Assembly (NCBI GenBank): GCA_023229405.1 | Contig: JALNZH010000118.1 | Span: forward strand, 1-9,930 | Source of the DNA: Bacteroidota bacterium | GTDB lineage: Bacteria; Bacteroidota; Ignavibacteria; UBA10030; UBA8401 | Direction: 5' to 3' | Length of the DNA: 9,930 nt | In this document: positions 1-8,504 of the stretch, in pieces | Numbering within the stretch: position 1 is the stretch's first letter | How the letters are laid out: each line of letters starts with the position of its first letter | Notes under the pieces: model-generated | Told to the model about the DNA's origin: nothing | The model's database searches: none | The model's input: the letters and a program-made list of their open reading frames with translations, nothing else | Made by a program: the position numbers and the translations under genes

Positions 1-1884
1 CGTTCTTCATCCGCGGAAAACGCACTGGCAATCTTATGCGGTGTTGCTCCTGCGGATCGCATATCTCGCATACTCAATTCAGTTCGTAGCAATAATTGGC
101 GCGCCGCCGGATCGACAACCATTTATCCTCCCATGACCCATGTGGGACTGAATATTGACCATAACTATAAAGTATGGCCGTGGTGGAATGCCGTTGAAGC
201 AAAAGCAAGATTCCTTCATGGTGATGCTGATGGGGGAGTTTTTCTCCTTGAACGCTGTTCAAAAACATTAGACGATGAACATTATCCCGGATTGATGGAA
301 GAATTGGTCAGCCCCGAAGGCATTTCAGAAGGCGGAAATGCATTTTTATCTGCTGCAGGATCGTATCAGGATGCAATTTTTGAAGGACTTCTTGGTATTG
401 AAATTCTTGAACCTGGCTGCAAGCGCATCCGTGTCACTCCAAATGTTCCGAAACATTGGAGCACTTGGAGTGCCACTGTCCCACTTCCGGAAGGAGAAAT
501 TGCGCTTACTCAACTGGATGGAAAATTAAAAATTCTGGTGACTGATCCGCGGGTAAAGATTATTGAAGCGCCTACACTAGCAACAATTGAAGGAGCTCAG
601 CGAGCAGCCGTTACAAAGAAAAGCTATCCTGAGATAACCGATTGGTCAGCACCAACGCCACTTGAAGCTCCCGCGCTTCGATCGCGAACGGCGGCACTCT
701 ATGGTGATGAAGGAATTCCAACAACTACCTTTGCCGGACTTCCTGCCCGCCGAATATCAACAGAAGCCCTGCTGTCGCTCGATACAGCAAAAATCGATGC
801 GCTGATTATTGCAGGAAACTCTTTGCCAAGAAAAACTCAAAAGGGGATAGACATTCAACCGGTACTTGCGCGCTTTCTTGATCGGGGAGGTGCCATTGTA
901 TTTTACGGGGCAACAATGCATGAAAGAGGAACGATGGGAGAGACAGGAGGAGTAATTGATTGGTATGAATACCGGGGCGGTGTTAAAAATTATGGTTTCA
1001 CAGATTGGAAATTCCAATCGTCTCAATCCTCTCCCACTGTAAAACGGGAGAATGAACGGGGCATGGTCAACGGATGGCATGCGAAAGAACTATCGGAAAC
1101 AGGATGGAATACAATTACAGTACCGCAGGCATGGGAAGAACATCTTGGTTCACTCTATGATGGATGGGGCTGGTACAGAACACATTTTATGCTTCCTGCG
1201 GAAGCACGCGGCAAGATCGTGACCTTGAATCTCGGAAGGGTAGACGATGAAGATTGGACGTTCGTGAATGGAAAGCTTATTGGAACCCAGGGCGGATGGC
1301 AAACGATCCGTCGGTACTTTATAAAACCGGGCGATGATGGTTATGCGGCTCTGAATTTTGGGGGAGATAATGTGATTGCCGTTCAGGTGTTTGACGGCGG
1401 CGGGGGTGGAGGACTTTTTGCCGATACTACATCGATGGGAATAGAAACGGACCAGCTTGCGTGGCGGTCCATAAATCCCTTCAACAATATGACCGTTGAA
1501 CAACCGACAAGGTTTGGCGTTATTTCATGGGGGAAGGGGGATTTTTTTAATTCTTGGGAAACATCTCGCGGTGTATTCGGATTTAAAATTGATGGCCGGG
1601 GTGTAAAATTTACCGACCTTCTTTCCGGCCTTTCTTCGTTGGCAACGGATGTCCATGAAGCATTTACCGATTTTGCAATCAGTAAACCATGGTTTTTCCA
1701 ACCGCTTGCATTTACCGAAACAAATCGCAATCTATTATCGCCGGATCAAGGCGAACGTTATCCTTGCTTGGCAAGAGTAGTGAATACAAAAACCGGAGGG
1801 GAATTTATTCTTATTCCTTCATCAATAACAAATACTGCAGCAGGCCCGGAAGTGCTGCAAAAACTTGGTATCATCTGCCGTTAA
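1..1884 (+). CDS. Multidomain glycoside hydrolase, six-hairpin type (5' partial)
   Basis: The frame is open from base 1, so the true start lies upstream and the first in-frame ATG at 133 is internal. The opening part (roughly 1-480) reads like the last helices of an (alpha/alpha)6 six-hairpin glycosidase: a VWPWWNAVEAKARF helix, then EGGNAF and a YQDAIFEGLLGI segment, followed by a short beta domain with IRVTPNVP. A flavodoxin or glutamine-amidotransferase-like domain follows (about 690-990; hallmarks DALIIAGNSL and FLDRGGAIVFYG). Next is a GH2-like galactose-binding jelly roll (about 1060-1480; WGWYRTHF, DEDWTFVNG, DNVIAVQVFDGGGGGG). The C-terminal 130 residues are unassigned. The catalytic residues probably lie before the window, so family (GH78-, GH95- or GH106-like) and substrate stay open. 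The gene ends inside the earliest possible start region of the next gene, which suggests one transcript. Glycosidase role likely; exact family unknown. Confidence 0.72.
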   Translation, partial: RSSSAENALAILCGVAPADRISRILNSVRSNNWRAAGSTTIYPPMTHVGLNIDHNYKVWPWWNAVEAKARFLHGDADGGVFLLERCSKTLDDEHYPGLMEELVSPEGISEGGNAFLSAAGSYQDAIFEGLLGIEILEPGCKRIRVTPNVPKHWSTWSATVPLPEGEIALTQLDGKLKILVTDPRVKIIEAPTLATIEGAQRAAVTKKSYPEITDWSAPTPLEAPALRSRTAALYGDEGIPTTTFAGLPARRISTEALLSLDTAKIDALIIAGNSLPRKTQKGIDIQPVLARFLDRGGAIVFYGATMHERGTMGETGGVIDWYEYRGGVKNYGFTDWKFQSSQSSPTVKRENERGMVNGWHAKELSETGWNTITVPQAWEEHLGSLYDGWGWYRTHFMLPAEARGKIVTLNLGRVDDEDWTFVNGKLIGTQGGWQTIRRYFIKPGDDGYAALNFGGDNVIAVQVFDGGGGGGLFADTTSMGIETDQLAWRSINPFNNMTVEQPTRFGVISWGKGDFFNSWETSRGVFGFKIDGRGVKFTDLLSGLSSLATDVHEAFTDFAISKPWFFQPLAFTETNRNLLSPDQGERYPCLARVVNTKTGGEFILIPSSITNTAAGPEVLQKLGIICR

Positions 1885-1894
1885 TATTTACGAG

Positions 1895-4543
1895 ATGTCA
1901 TTTCAATTATTGATGGATCCAAATAAGTCGCATAACGAAACGAGCCTCAATGGTCAATGGGAAATTGCGGGCGGTTCTGCAGACGATCATCAACCATTTC
2001 ATTCCTATATTTCAGTTCCATCGGTTGTGGATACGGCTTTACCGCCGTATGATTGGCAATCCTTTGACTATCATTGGTACCGGAAATCATTCTCGCTTGG
2101 AAATGTGCCGGAGTCGGTGAATGTATTTCTCAAAATCGAACAGAGCATGTTCGGTACAGAAGTCTGGTTGAACGGTGTGCATCTTGGCGGATCGATCAGT
2201 TGCTATACGTCCCATGAATATCATTTGAATGAGTTCCTGAAACGCGACGGTACCAATGAACTGGTTGTTCGTGTCGGCGCTAGATCCACCCTTCCGCCGG
2301 AAAGCGCCGTGGGACGCGATCAGGAAAAAGAGATCTACACTCCCGGTATCTGGGGAGATGTTTCGCTCACCAGTGTCGGCGAAGCCCGTGTAAAATTAGT
2401 ACAGGTGATTCCGCATATTGATACGTTCACTGCGGAAGTGCGTGTATGGATTCAACATCTAGGGCAACTGCAGAAATCGCTGAGAATTTCTGCCGGTGTA
2501 TTTGAAAAAAATTCCGACGAAGCTGTTACACCAATCCAGGATATTCACATTACTTGTGATGCGCATGCAACAGCGCAGGTAACTTTTCAAATTCCGATTG
2601 ATGATGCACAGTTATGGTCGCCGGAACATCCGTTCCTGTACGAAGTGGAATTGAGCATTTTTGACAACAAGACTGAACTGGATGCGATGCGCACAACTTT
2701 CGGTATGCGTGAATTTAAAATCGTCGGTCCCGACTTTTTCCTGAATGGACATCGCATTCTGCTTCGGGGGAGCAATATTGCATTTCACCGATTTTTATCG
2801 GATGGGCAGCGAAAATTGCTGCCGTGGAACAGATCGTGGATCACGAAAGCGCTGATTGATATTCCGAAAGCCCATCATTTCAATTTTTTCCGGAATCATC
2901 TTGGGCAGTTGTATAACCGCTGGTATGATATTGCCGATGAGAACGGCATGCTGATACAAAATGAATGGCAGTTTTGGAATGTCACCGGCACCGACACGCA
3001 AATTCGTAAAGAGTTTACCGAATGGCTGCAGGATAATTGGAATCACCCGAGTATTGTTATTTGGGATCCGATCAACGAATCAACTGATGAAACAGTGCAG
3101 AATGAGATTGTTCCGGAAATGAAAGCACTCGATCCAACCCGTCCGTGGGAATCAGTCGATTTTCTTGAAGAACACCCATACATCTATTCACTCGGTATGG
3201 TGATGAATCATCGGACGTTCGGATTTACGCGGTCGTTGAAAGCGATTGAACAGCTTCCGGTTCCTTCCATGGTCAACGAGTTTCTCTGGTGGTGGTTCAA
3301 CGACAAATGGGAACCGACAGTGTTGACGAAAATGATTGTGCAGCGGTGGATGGGTCGTTCGTACACACAAGAGGACATCATCGCACATCAGTCGTTTCTC
3401 GTCCAGGAATTGATCGAACTGTTCAGACGTATGCGCGTGAAAGCGATACAGCCGTTTGTGTATATCAGCAACAACGACGGACCAACGGCACATTGGTTTC
3501 TGGAAGACATTAAAGATTTACAGCCAAAACCGCTCTTAAAAACAATCAAAAACGCTTTTGCTCCGTTTGGTGTCAGCATCGAATTGTGGGACAGACACTT
3601 TATGGTAAAGCAACAATATTCTGTCCGGATCTTTGTCTTTAACGACTCACATGGTGTAAAAAACGGAAAAGTGAAGTTCGGTGTGTTAACATCGGACAAT
3701 CAGTGGATGAGCATTCAGATGATACCAGTTGATGTGCCGCCGGTCAGCGATATCGTTATTGAAGTGCAGTTTATCTTACCCAATGCATTAGATGATTGGC
3801 GGGTTGTTGCAGAATTGCAGGAGAACGATACGGTAGTGGCAGTAAGTATGAAGCCAACATTGGCATTGTACGAACCGGCAGTTCCTCAGCTTCAGAAACG
3901 AGTGGTGCTTTTTGACCCTTCCGGTGAAATTTTTTCATATCTGTCCGGTATCGGAATTTCGATAGAAGAATTTACATCAACTCGTTTTGAACAATCGACA
4001 ATGGTGATCGTGCATGGAAATGTTATTGGAAATTCTGTGTATGCATCGCGGAGAAATGAGATCACTACGTTCCTGAAAAACGGCGGCCAGATGGTGTTGA
4101 TTGAACCGGAATTCCGTGTGGTGGGCAGTGTTGTGCAACATATTGCGGAAGGGCTCGATCTGAAGATCACACATCGAACCGATGTTGATAAAGGTGGCTA
4201 TGATTCGTATGTATTTACCGAAGATCAGAACCATCCGCTCTGGAAGAAGCTTGGCGGAAAACATTTAAAGCTGTTTAACGGGGCAATAGGCGGTGAAATA
4301 GTTTCGCAATACGATGTCGATTTTTCCCTTCCATCGCAGAGGCTCGCGAGTTGCGGTATTGACTTGAACGTCGTTGCTGCTTCTGAGATTGAGTATGGAA
4401 GCGGCAAGGTATTACTTTTTCGCCTGCAACTTCGGGGAAGACTTAATGAATCAGAAACTGGGAAATCTCTCTTCGCACGAAGAAAAGATCCGGTTGCCAG
4501 GCAATTATTGATGAATATGCTTGAATATTGTGATGCAGTCTGA
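1895..4543 (+). CDS. Glycoside hydrolase family 2 enzyme with C-terminal GATase-like domain
   Basis: Retaining exo-glycosidase of the GH2 clan (beta-galactosidase, beta-mannosidase or beta-glucuronidase type; specificity not readable). Numbered from the ATG at 1895 (882 aa), it shows the GH2 N-terminal sugar-binding sandwich (LNGQWEIAG, WYRKSF, EVWLNGVHLG; about 15-170), an Ig-like domain (to about 275) and a TIM barrel from about 280 (FFLNGHRILLRG, ADENGMLIQNEW). The expected acid/base Glu is E395 in WDPINES and the likely nucleophile E462 in VNEFLWWW. After about 670 comes a flavodoxin/GATase-like domain (MVIVHGN, TTFLKNGGQMVLIEPE), as in the upstream gene. The start is uncertain: an in-frame TTG at 1865 would overlap the upstream gene by 20 nt, and ATG 1913 also works. 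None has a good Shine-Dalgarno. No signal peptide is visible from any of them, which points to the cytoplasm unless the start is wrong. GH2 assignment is strong. Confidence 0.9.
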   Translation: MSFQLLMDPNKSHNETSLNGQWEIAGGSADDHQPFHSYISVPSVVDTALPPYDWQSFDYHWYRKSFSLGNVPESVNVFLKIEQSMFGTEVWLNGVHLGGSISCYTSHEYHLNEFLKRDGTNELVVRVGARSTLPPESAVGRDQEKEIYTPGIWGDVSLTSVGEARVKLVQVIPHIDTFTAEVRVWIQHLGQLQKSLRISAGVFEKNSDEAVTPIQDIHITCDAHATAQVTFQIPIDDAQLWSPEHPFLYEVELSIFDNKTELDAMRTTFGMREFKIVGPDFFLNGHRILLRGSNIAFHRFLSDGQRKLLPWNRSWITKALIDIPKAHHFNFFRNHLGQLYNRWYDIADENGMLIQNEWQFWNVTGTDTQIRKEFTEWLQDNWNHPSIVIWDPINESTDETVQNEIVPEMKALDPTRPWESVDFLEEHPYIYSLGMVMNHRTFGFTRSLKAIEQLPVPSMVNEFLWWWFNDKWEPTVLTKMIVQRWMGRSYTQEDIIAHQSFLVQELIELFRRMRVKAIQPFVYISNNDGPTAHWFLEDIKDLQPKPLLKTIKNAFAPFGVSIELWDRHFMVKQQYSVRIFVFNDSHGVKNGKVKFGVLTSDNQWMSIQMIPVDVPPVSDIVIEVQFILPNALDDWRVVAELQENDTVVAVSMKPTLALYEPAVPQLQKRVVLFDPSGEIFSYLSGIGISIEEFTSTRFEQSTMVIVHGNVIGNSVYASRRNEITTFLKNGGQMVLIEPEFRVVGSVVQHIAEGLDLKITHRTDVDKGGYDSYVFTEDQNHPLWKKLGGKHLKLFNGAIGGEIVSQYDVDFSLPSQRLASCGIDLNVVAASEIEYGSGKVLLFRLQLRGRLNESETGKSLFARRKDPVARQLLMNMLEYCDAV

Positions 4544-4563
4544 CGAAAATTATTTCTAGAATA

Positions 4564-4585
4564 ACAAAATATAAATCTATTTTGT
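4564..4585 (+). terminator. AT-rich hairpin after the GH2 gene, possible weak terminator
   Basis: A perfect 8-bp inverted repeat, ACAAAATA (4564-4571) and TATTTTGT (4578-4585), with a 6-nt loop, lies 20 nt after the GH2 stop. A TTCTAGAA palindrome (4554-4561) precedes it. There is no T tract after the stem and the stem is AT-rich, so an intrinsic terminator is only one possibility. A transcript-end stabiliser or an operator are others. Confidence 0.3.
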
Positions 4586-4624
4586 ATCTACTCAGCGTAA
4601 ATTTTATTAGGCAAAAAATATTGG

Positions 4625-4766
4625 TCCCATTCTGAGCGCCCGCCTGACCGACACAGTTGGGTAGGCAGCGAAGAATCTGTAGTACACATCATCGAATGTG
4701 TTACTCTTCGCATCGGATTCTTCACTTCGTTCTGCTCTACAACAACAGAACTCGTTCAGAATGACG
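4625..4766. repeat. Nested palindromic intergenic repeat (CATTCTGAGCG / GAAGAATC type)
   Basis: Three pairs of arms nest around one centre. The outer pair is CATTCTGAGCG (4628-4638) with CGTTCAGAATG (4753-4763), 10 of 11 pairing. The middle pair is GAAGAATC (4670-4677) with GATTCTTC (4716-4723), perfect. The inner pair is AGTACACAT (4681-4689) with ATGTGTTACT (4696-4705), one bulge. Between outer and middle arms each side holds its own small hairpin: GCCT/AGGC within 4642-4666 on the left, GTTCTG (4729-4734) with CAGAAC (4746-4751) on the right. The CATTCTGAGCGAAG...GAAGAATC theme is one I recall as a common dispersed palindrome in metagenomic Bacteroidota-like genomes; copy number cannot be seen here. 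No ORF of note lies in this gap. A TACATTTTG stretch at 4806-4814 faintly resembles a Bacteroidota -7 box, but I would not call a promoter. Confidence 0.75.
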
Positions 4767-4832
4767 ACGATAGTATATTGATAGTTACCATCACTAAGCA
4801 GTTAATACATTTTGAATTTAAAGAACTGAACA

Positions 4833-7076
4833 ATGACAATGAAATCTGTAAAAATCCTTTTTTTATTTTTTCTCTTCAACTCACTGCTTTTTGCCCAAAT
4901 TCCTACACGGTTGTTATCTTCACAGATAGAGTCTAAAATTGATTCAATCATCCGGTTAATGACTCTCGAAGAGAAACTCGGACAGTTGAACCAAATCGGC
5001 GGGACATGGTACGATACTAAAACCGAGCGGTTAAATCTGGAACAAACGGCAATGTTGAAAGCAGGTAAGATCGGTTCATTTCTCGGTATTACAGGAGCAA
5101 TTGAGACGGGTCGGATTCAACGGATTGCTATGGAACAAACCCGAATGAAAATTCCCCTCCTTTTTGGTTACGATATTATTCATGGATACAGCACGATTAC
5201 ACCCATTCCGCTGGCAGAAGCAAGTTCATGGAATCCGGAACTAGTGCAACAATCCGCCCGTATCGCAGCGATTGAAGGATCGGCAATCGGTGTACACTGG
5301 ACATACGCGCCGATGGTGGACATTGCTCGCGATCCACGATGGGGAAGAATTGCAGAAGGTTCCGGAGAAGATCCGTATCTCGGTTCGGTGATGGCAGCAG
5401 CAAGAGTTAAGGGATTTCAAGGGGACGATCTGTTGAAGTATGGTTCGTTGTTGGCTTGCGTAAAACATTTTGCAGCGTATGGCGCAGCAGAAGCGGGCCG
5501 CGACTACAATTCGGTAGATCTGTCCGAACGAACAGTACGGGAAATATATTTGCCGCCGTATCAAGCGGCAATCGATGCTGGTGCGTGGACGGTAATGAGT
5601 GCGTTCAATGATATCGGCGGCGTGCCGAGTTCAGGCAGTTCGTGGCTGTTGACGGATGTGCTGCGAAAAGAATGGGGCTTCACCGGAGTAGTGGTCAGTG
5701 ACTATACTGCAATTATGGAATTGATACATCACCGGATTGCAAAGGATAGTACGGAAGCAGGTATAATTGGAGTAACGTCTGGAGTGGACATAGATATGGT
5801 GAGCAGAATTTATGTCGATAAACTGACGTCGGCTGTGCGATCGGGGAAATTATCCGAAGAAATTGTCAATGAAGCGGTTCGGCGCGTTTTGCGTGTAAAA
5901 TTTGTCTATGGGCTATTTGACGATCCGTACCGCAATTCCAAGCCAGGAAAAGAAAAAGAATTATTGATGAAAAAAGAACATCGTGACGTTGCGAGGCAGA
6001 TGGCGAAACAATCGATCGTAGTATTAAAAAATGAACGGGAGCTTCTTCCGTTATCCAAAAATGTGCGGTCGATAGCATTGATTGGTCCGCTGGCGGGGAA
6101 TGAAAACCGCAGGGAACTTGTCGGTACTTGGGCGTGGGCGCAAAAACCGGAGCTTGTCGTATCCGTGATTGATGGAATAATATCTAAAACATCACCGGGG
6201 ACGAAGATCATCTACGATAAAGGTTGCGAGATCGAATCGGATTCCGGTGCAAGAATTGAACAAGCGGTAAAAGCCGCAAACCGGGCAGATGTTGTTATAG
6301 CTGTAATGGGGGAGTCACAAGGCTTGAGCGGCGAAGCCGCCAGCAGAACAATACTTGATTTACCGGGACGACAAAAGGAACTGTTGAAAGCGTTGACTGC
6401 AACGGGCAAACCGGTGATTCTTGTCGTTATGAATGGCCGTCCATTAACACTGGAATGGGAGTCGGAAAATATTTCTGCGATTGTCGAATCGTGGCACCTT
6501 GGTGTAGAAACAGGGAATGCACTCGCCGATGTGCTGTTTGGCGATTACAATCCGAGTGGAAAACTACCGGTCACCTTCCCGAGAAACACCGGACAGATAC
6601 CTATCTATTATAATCACAAATCAACGGGACGCCCTTTTGTTCCTGCTGACAAATATACGTCGCGCTATTTGGATGCACCGAATACTCCGTTGTTTCCATT
6701 CGGATTTGGGCTTTCGTATACCACATTTGGATACGAGAATCTAACACTTTCAGCATCAACAATAAAATCAACGCAGAGTATCACTGTTTCTGTAGATGTG
6801 CAGAATATCGGAAAGAGGAGCGGGGAGGAAGTAGTTCAATTATATCTTCGCGATGATGTTGCTTCCGTAACACGATCGGTGAAGGAATTGAAAGGATTCA
6901 ACAAAATCAGTTTGAATCCCGGTGAGAAGAAAACGGTACAATTTACGATTCGTCCAGACGATTTATCGTTCTATAATCTCTCGATGAAGAAAGTGGTGGA
7001 ACCGGGTACATTTACTCTATACATCGGCGGGAATTCTGTTGATTGTATGGAAGCGAGTTTTGAAGTAATTGAATAG
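4833..7076 (+). CDS. bglX: Secreted GH3 beta-glucosidase (BglX type)
   Basis: Retaining beta-glucosidase or beta-xylosidase of family GH3, releasing terminal sugars from beta-linked oligosaccharides, probably in the periplasm. The 747-aa length is usual for BglX. Residues 1-22 form a signal peptide (basic start, then LFLFFLFNSLLFAQ) with cleavage near A21/Q22. The N-terminal barrel (about 30-350) has the substrate-pocket motifs RDPRWGR (from D167), GEDPYLGS and KHFAAYG (K211, H212). The nucleophile is D290 in VVSDY. The alpha/beta sandwich (about 385-600) contains the acid/base E501 in GLSGEAASR. FPFGFGLSYT then leads into a fibronectin-III-like domain (about 630-745; VQNIGKRSGEEVVQLY, ELKGF). 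A second ATG at 4839 is an equally good start. There is no clear Shine-Dalgarno. The 289-nt gap upstream suggests its own promoter or mRNA processing. All GH3 hallmarks are intact. Confidence 0.95.
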   Translation: MTMKSVKILFLFFLFNSLLFAQIPTRLLSSQIESKIDSIIRLMTLEEKLGQLNQIGGTWYDTKTERLNLEQTAMLKAGKIGSFLGITGAIETGRIQRIAMEQTRMKIPLLFGYDIIHGYSTITPIPLAEASSWNPELVQQSARIAAIEGSAIGVHWTYAPMVDIARDPRWGRIAEGSGEDPYLGSVMAAARVKGFQGDDLLKYGSLLACVKHFAAYGAAEAGRDYNSVDLSERTVREIYLPPYQAAIDAGAWTVMSAFNDIGGVPSSGSSWLLTDVLRKEWGFTGVVVSDYTAIMELIHHRIAKDSTEAGIIGVTSGVDIDMVSRIYVDKLTSAVRSGKLSEEIVNEAVRRVLRVKFVYGLFDDPYRNSKPGKEKELLMKKEHRDVARQMAKQSIVVLKNERELLPLSKNVRSIALIGPLAGNENRRELVGTWAWAQKPELVVSVIDGIISKTSPGTKIIYDKGCEIESDSGARIEQAVKAANRADVVIAVMGESQGLSGEAASRTILDLPGRQKELLKALTATGKPVILVVMNGRPLTLEWESENISAIVESWHLGVETGNALADVLFGDYNPSGKLPVTFPRNTGQIPIYYNHKSTGRPFVPADKYTSRYLDAPNTPLFPFGFGLSYTTFGYENLTLSASTIKSTQSITVSVDVQNIGKRSGEEVVQLYLRDDVASVTRSVKELKGFNKISLNPGEKKTVQFTIRPDDLSFYNLSMKKVVEPGTFTLYIGGNSVDCMEASFEVIE

Positions 7077-7157
7077 AACACGGATGCCTAGAATGAAACG
7101 GATCTTCGCGGATCTACAGTCCAGCATACATCAGTATACTCCGCATGATCCGTGTTC
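7076..7157. repeat. Inverted repeat with CGGAT boxes between bglX and the binding-protein gene
   Basis: GAACACGGAT (7076-7085) and ATCCGTGTTC (7148-7157) form a perfect 10-bp inverted repeat enclosing the whole gap. Inside, CGGAT recurs directly at 7099-7103 and 7109-7113, and AGTATACT (7133-7140) is an 8-bp palindrome. The left arm begins on the last base of the bglX stop codon and the right arm ends 19 nt before the ATG at 7177. It may be a dispersed intergenic repeat, an mRNA processing or stabilising stem, or an operator. It lacks a T tract, so it is not a standard terminator. Confidence 0.65.
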
Positions 7158-7176
7158 CATAAAACGATAATTGAAA

Positions 7177-8460
7177 ATGAGAATCATTCAATCCATACTG
7201 TTTTCCTTCATTCTCATTGTTGGGATAAGTTGTACTCGATCATCTAATCAGATTACGACGATCAAATTTTGGGCAATGGGAAACGAAGGGGAGATGGTAA
7301 TGCAAATGATACCGGAGTTCGAGAAAAAAAATCCGAATATCCGAGTTGTTGCCCAACAAATTCCGTGGACTGCCGCTCATGAAAAAATGCTTACTGCGTT
7401 TGCAGGCGGTTCATTGCCCGATGTTTTTCAAATGGGGAATACGTGGATACCGGAGTTTACTGTTCTCAATTCCTTAGAGCCGTTAGAGCCATTCGTAAAA
7501 ACATCATCGACTGTTCAACTTTCCGATTATTTTGAAGGTGTATTAAAAACAAATATCATCGATTCTGTGTTATACGGAATTCCATGGTATGTCGATACAA
7601 GGGTGGTGTATTATCGAAAAGATATATTGCGTGAAGCGGGTTTCAAGGAACCCCCAAAAACTTGGAACGAAGTCATAAACGTCTGCGATATGATACAGCG
7701 GCAGGCAAAAGAAAAAGGAATTACACGCTATCCGTTTTTCCTGCCGACCGGTGAATGGGTTCCGGTGATTGCATTGGGTATGCAAACCGGCGGACATTTT
7801 TTGAAAGATAATATGACGAGGGGAAATTTCAGCGGACCCGAATTTAGAAAAGCGTATGAGCTTCTAGGAAGGTTTTACGAGAAAAAATATTCTCCATCGG
7901 GAATGCAGCTTATCACCAATTTGTATAATTCATTCTCTGATGGATTGATCACAATGTATATTACCGGTCCATGGAATATTGGTGAGTTTTCTCGGAGAAT
8001 CTCACCTGAACTACAGAAGGAATGGATGACTGCTCCGCTTCCGTCTATGGATTCAACCTATCCCGGAAATTCACTGCCGCTTGGTACAAGTTTAGTGATC
8101 TCTCGAACAAGCCGTAATAAAGAAGCGGCGTGGAAGTTCATCGAATTCCTTTCGTCACGCGAACAAACAATCTCATTTTATAAAATTACAGGAAATCTTC
8201 CTCCGAGAAAATCTGCTTGGACCGATTCATCGTTGGCGAACAACAAATACATTCAAGCATTTCATACACAATTGGAACGAGTTGAACCATTGCCGCAAGT
8301 TGCCGAATGGGAGCAGATTGTTATCCGATTGCAAATTTATGTGGAATATATTGCGACACAAACAATGACCGTTGATGAAGCGTTGAAAAAATTTGACGAA
8401 GAAGTCGATCAAATGCTGGAAAAACGGCGATGGCTGGTTGAACAACAAAAAGACAATTGA
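7177..8460 (+). CDS. Sugar ABC transporter substrate-binding lipoprotein
   Basis: Extracellular solute-binding protein family 1 (MalE/UgpB-like, cluster B), which would bind a sugar or oligosaccharide and deliver it to the permeases encoded downstream. The ATG at 7177 is preferred over the in-frame TTG at 7171. It gives 427 aa, typical for the family, with a lipoprotein signal (RIIQSILFSFILIVGIS before C19); the GISC box is slightly off the LxGC ideal but acceptable. The start of the mature protein, TTIKFWAMGNEGE then IPWTAAHEKMLTAFAGGSLPDVFQ, is characteristic of sugar-binding proteins. PFFLPTGEW and MYITGPWNIGEF lie in the ligand-cleft region. The 3' part has the usual EAAWKFIEFLSS helix and a charged C-terminus. 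It follows bglX by 100 nt across an inverted repeat and is separated from the permease gene by 562 nt that carry a nuclease element. Ligand unknown; a product of the neighbouring glycosidases is the natural inference. Confidence 0.93.
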   Translation: MRIIQSILFSFILIVGISCTRSSNQITTIKFWAMGNEGEMVMQMIPEFEKKNPNIRVVAQQIPWTAAHEKMLTAFAGGSLPDVFQMGNTWIPEFTVLNSLEPLEPFVKTSSTVQLSDYFEGVLKTNIIDSVLYGIPWYVDTRVVYYRKDILREAGFKEPPKTWNEVINVCDMIQRQAKEKGITRYPFFLPTGEWVPVIALGMQTGGHFLKDNMTRGNFSGPEFRKAYELLGRFYEKKYSPSGMQLITNLYNSFSDGLITMYITGPWNIGEFSRRISPELQKEWMTAPLPSMDSTYPGNSLPLGTSLVISRTSRNKEAAWKFIEFLSSREQTISFYKITGNLPPRKSAWTDSSLANNKYIQAFHTQLERVEPLPQVAEWEQIVIRLQIYVEYIATQTMTVDEALKKFDEEVDQMLEKRRWLVEQQKDN

Positions 8461-8504
8461 TAATAATAAATTTTTAAGTCTACACCTTTAAGGTTCAGTC
8501 TTGC

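Noticed and set aside
1396..1416. Run of six glycines encoded in the first gene
   Set aside because: Looks like low complexity, but a VFDGGGGGG-type loop occurs in jelly-roll domains of this kind. The frame is intact on both sides.
1740..1920. First and second genes as one gene broken by a frameshift
   Set aside because: Each has a complete domain set, and the GH2 gene begins with its own normal N-terminal LNGQW sandwich. No domain is cut at the junction.
757..4407. Antisense ORFs of 60-120 codons opposite the two large glycosidase genes
   Set aside because: They lie wholly within well-supported genes on the other strand, show no recognisable family and have no upstream signals.
4625..4766. 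A tRNA or known structured ncRNA at the cloverleaf-like repeat
   Set aside because: Stem lengths, loops and conserved bases do not fit a tRNA, and I recognise no riboswitch core. It behaves as an intergenic palindromic repeat.
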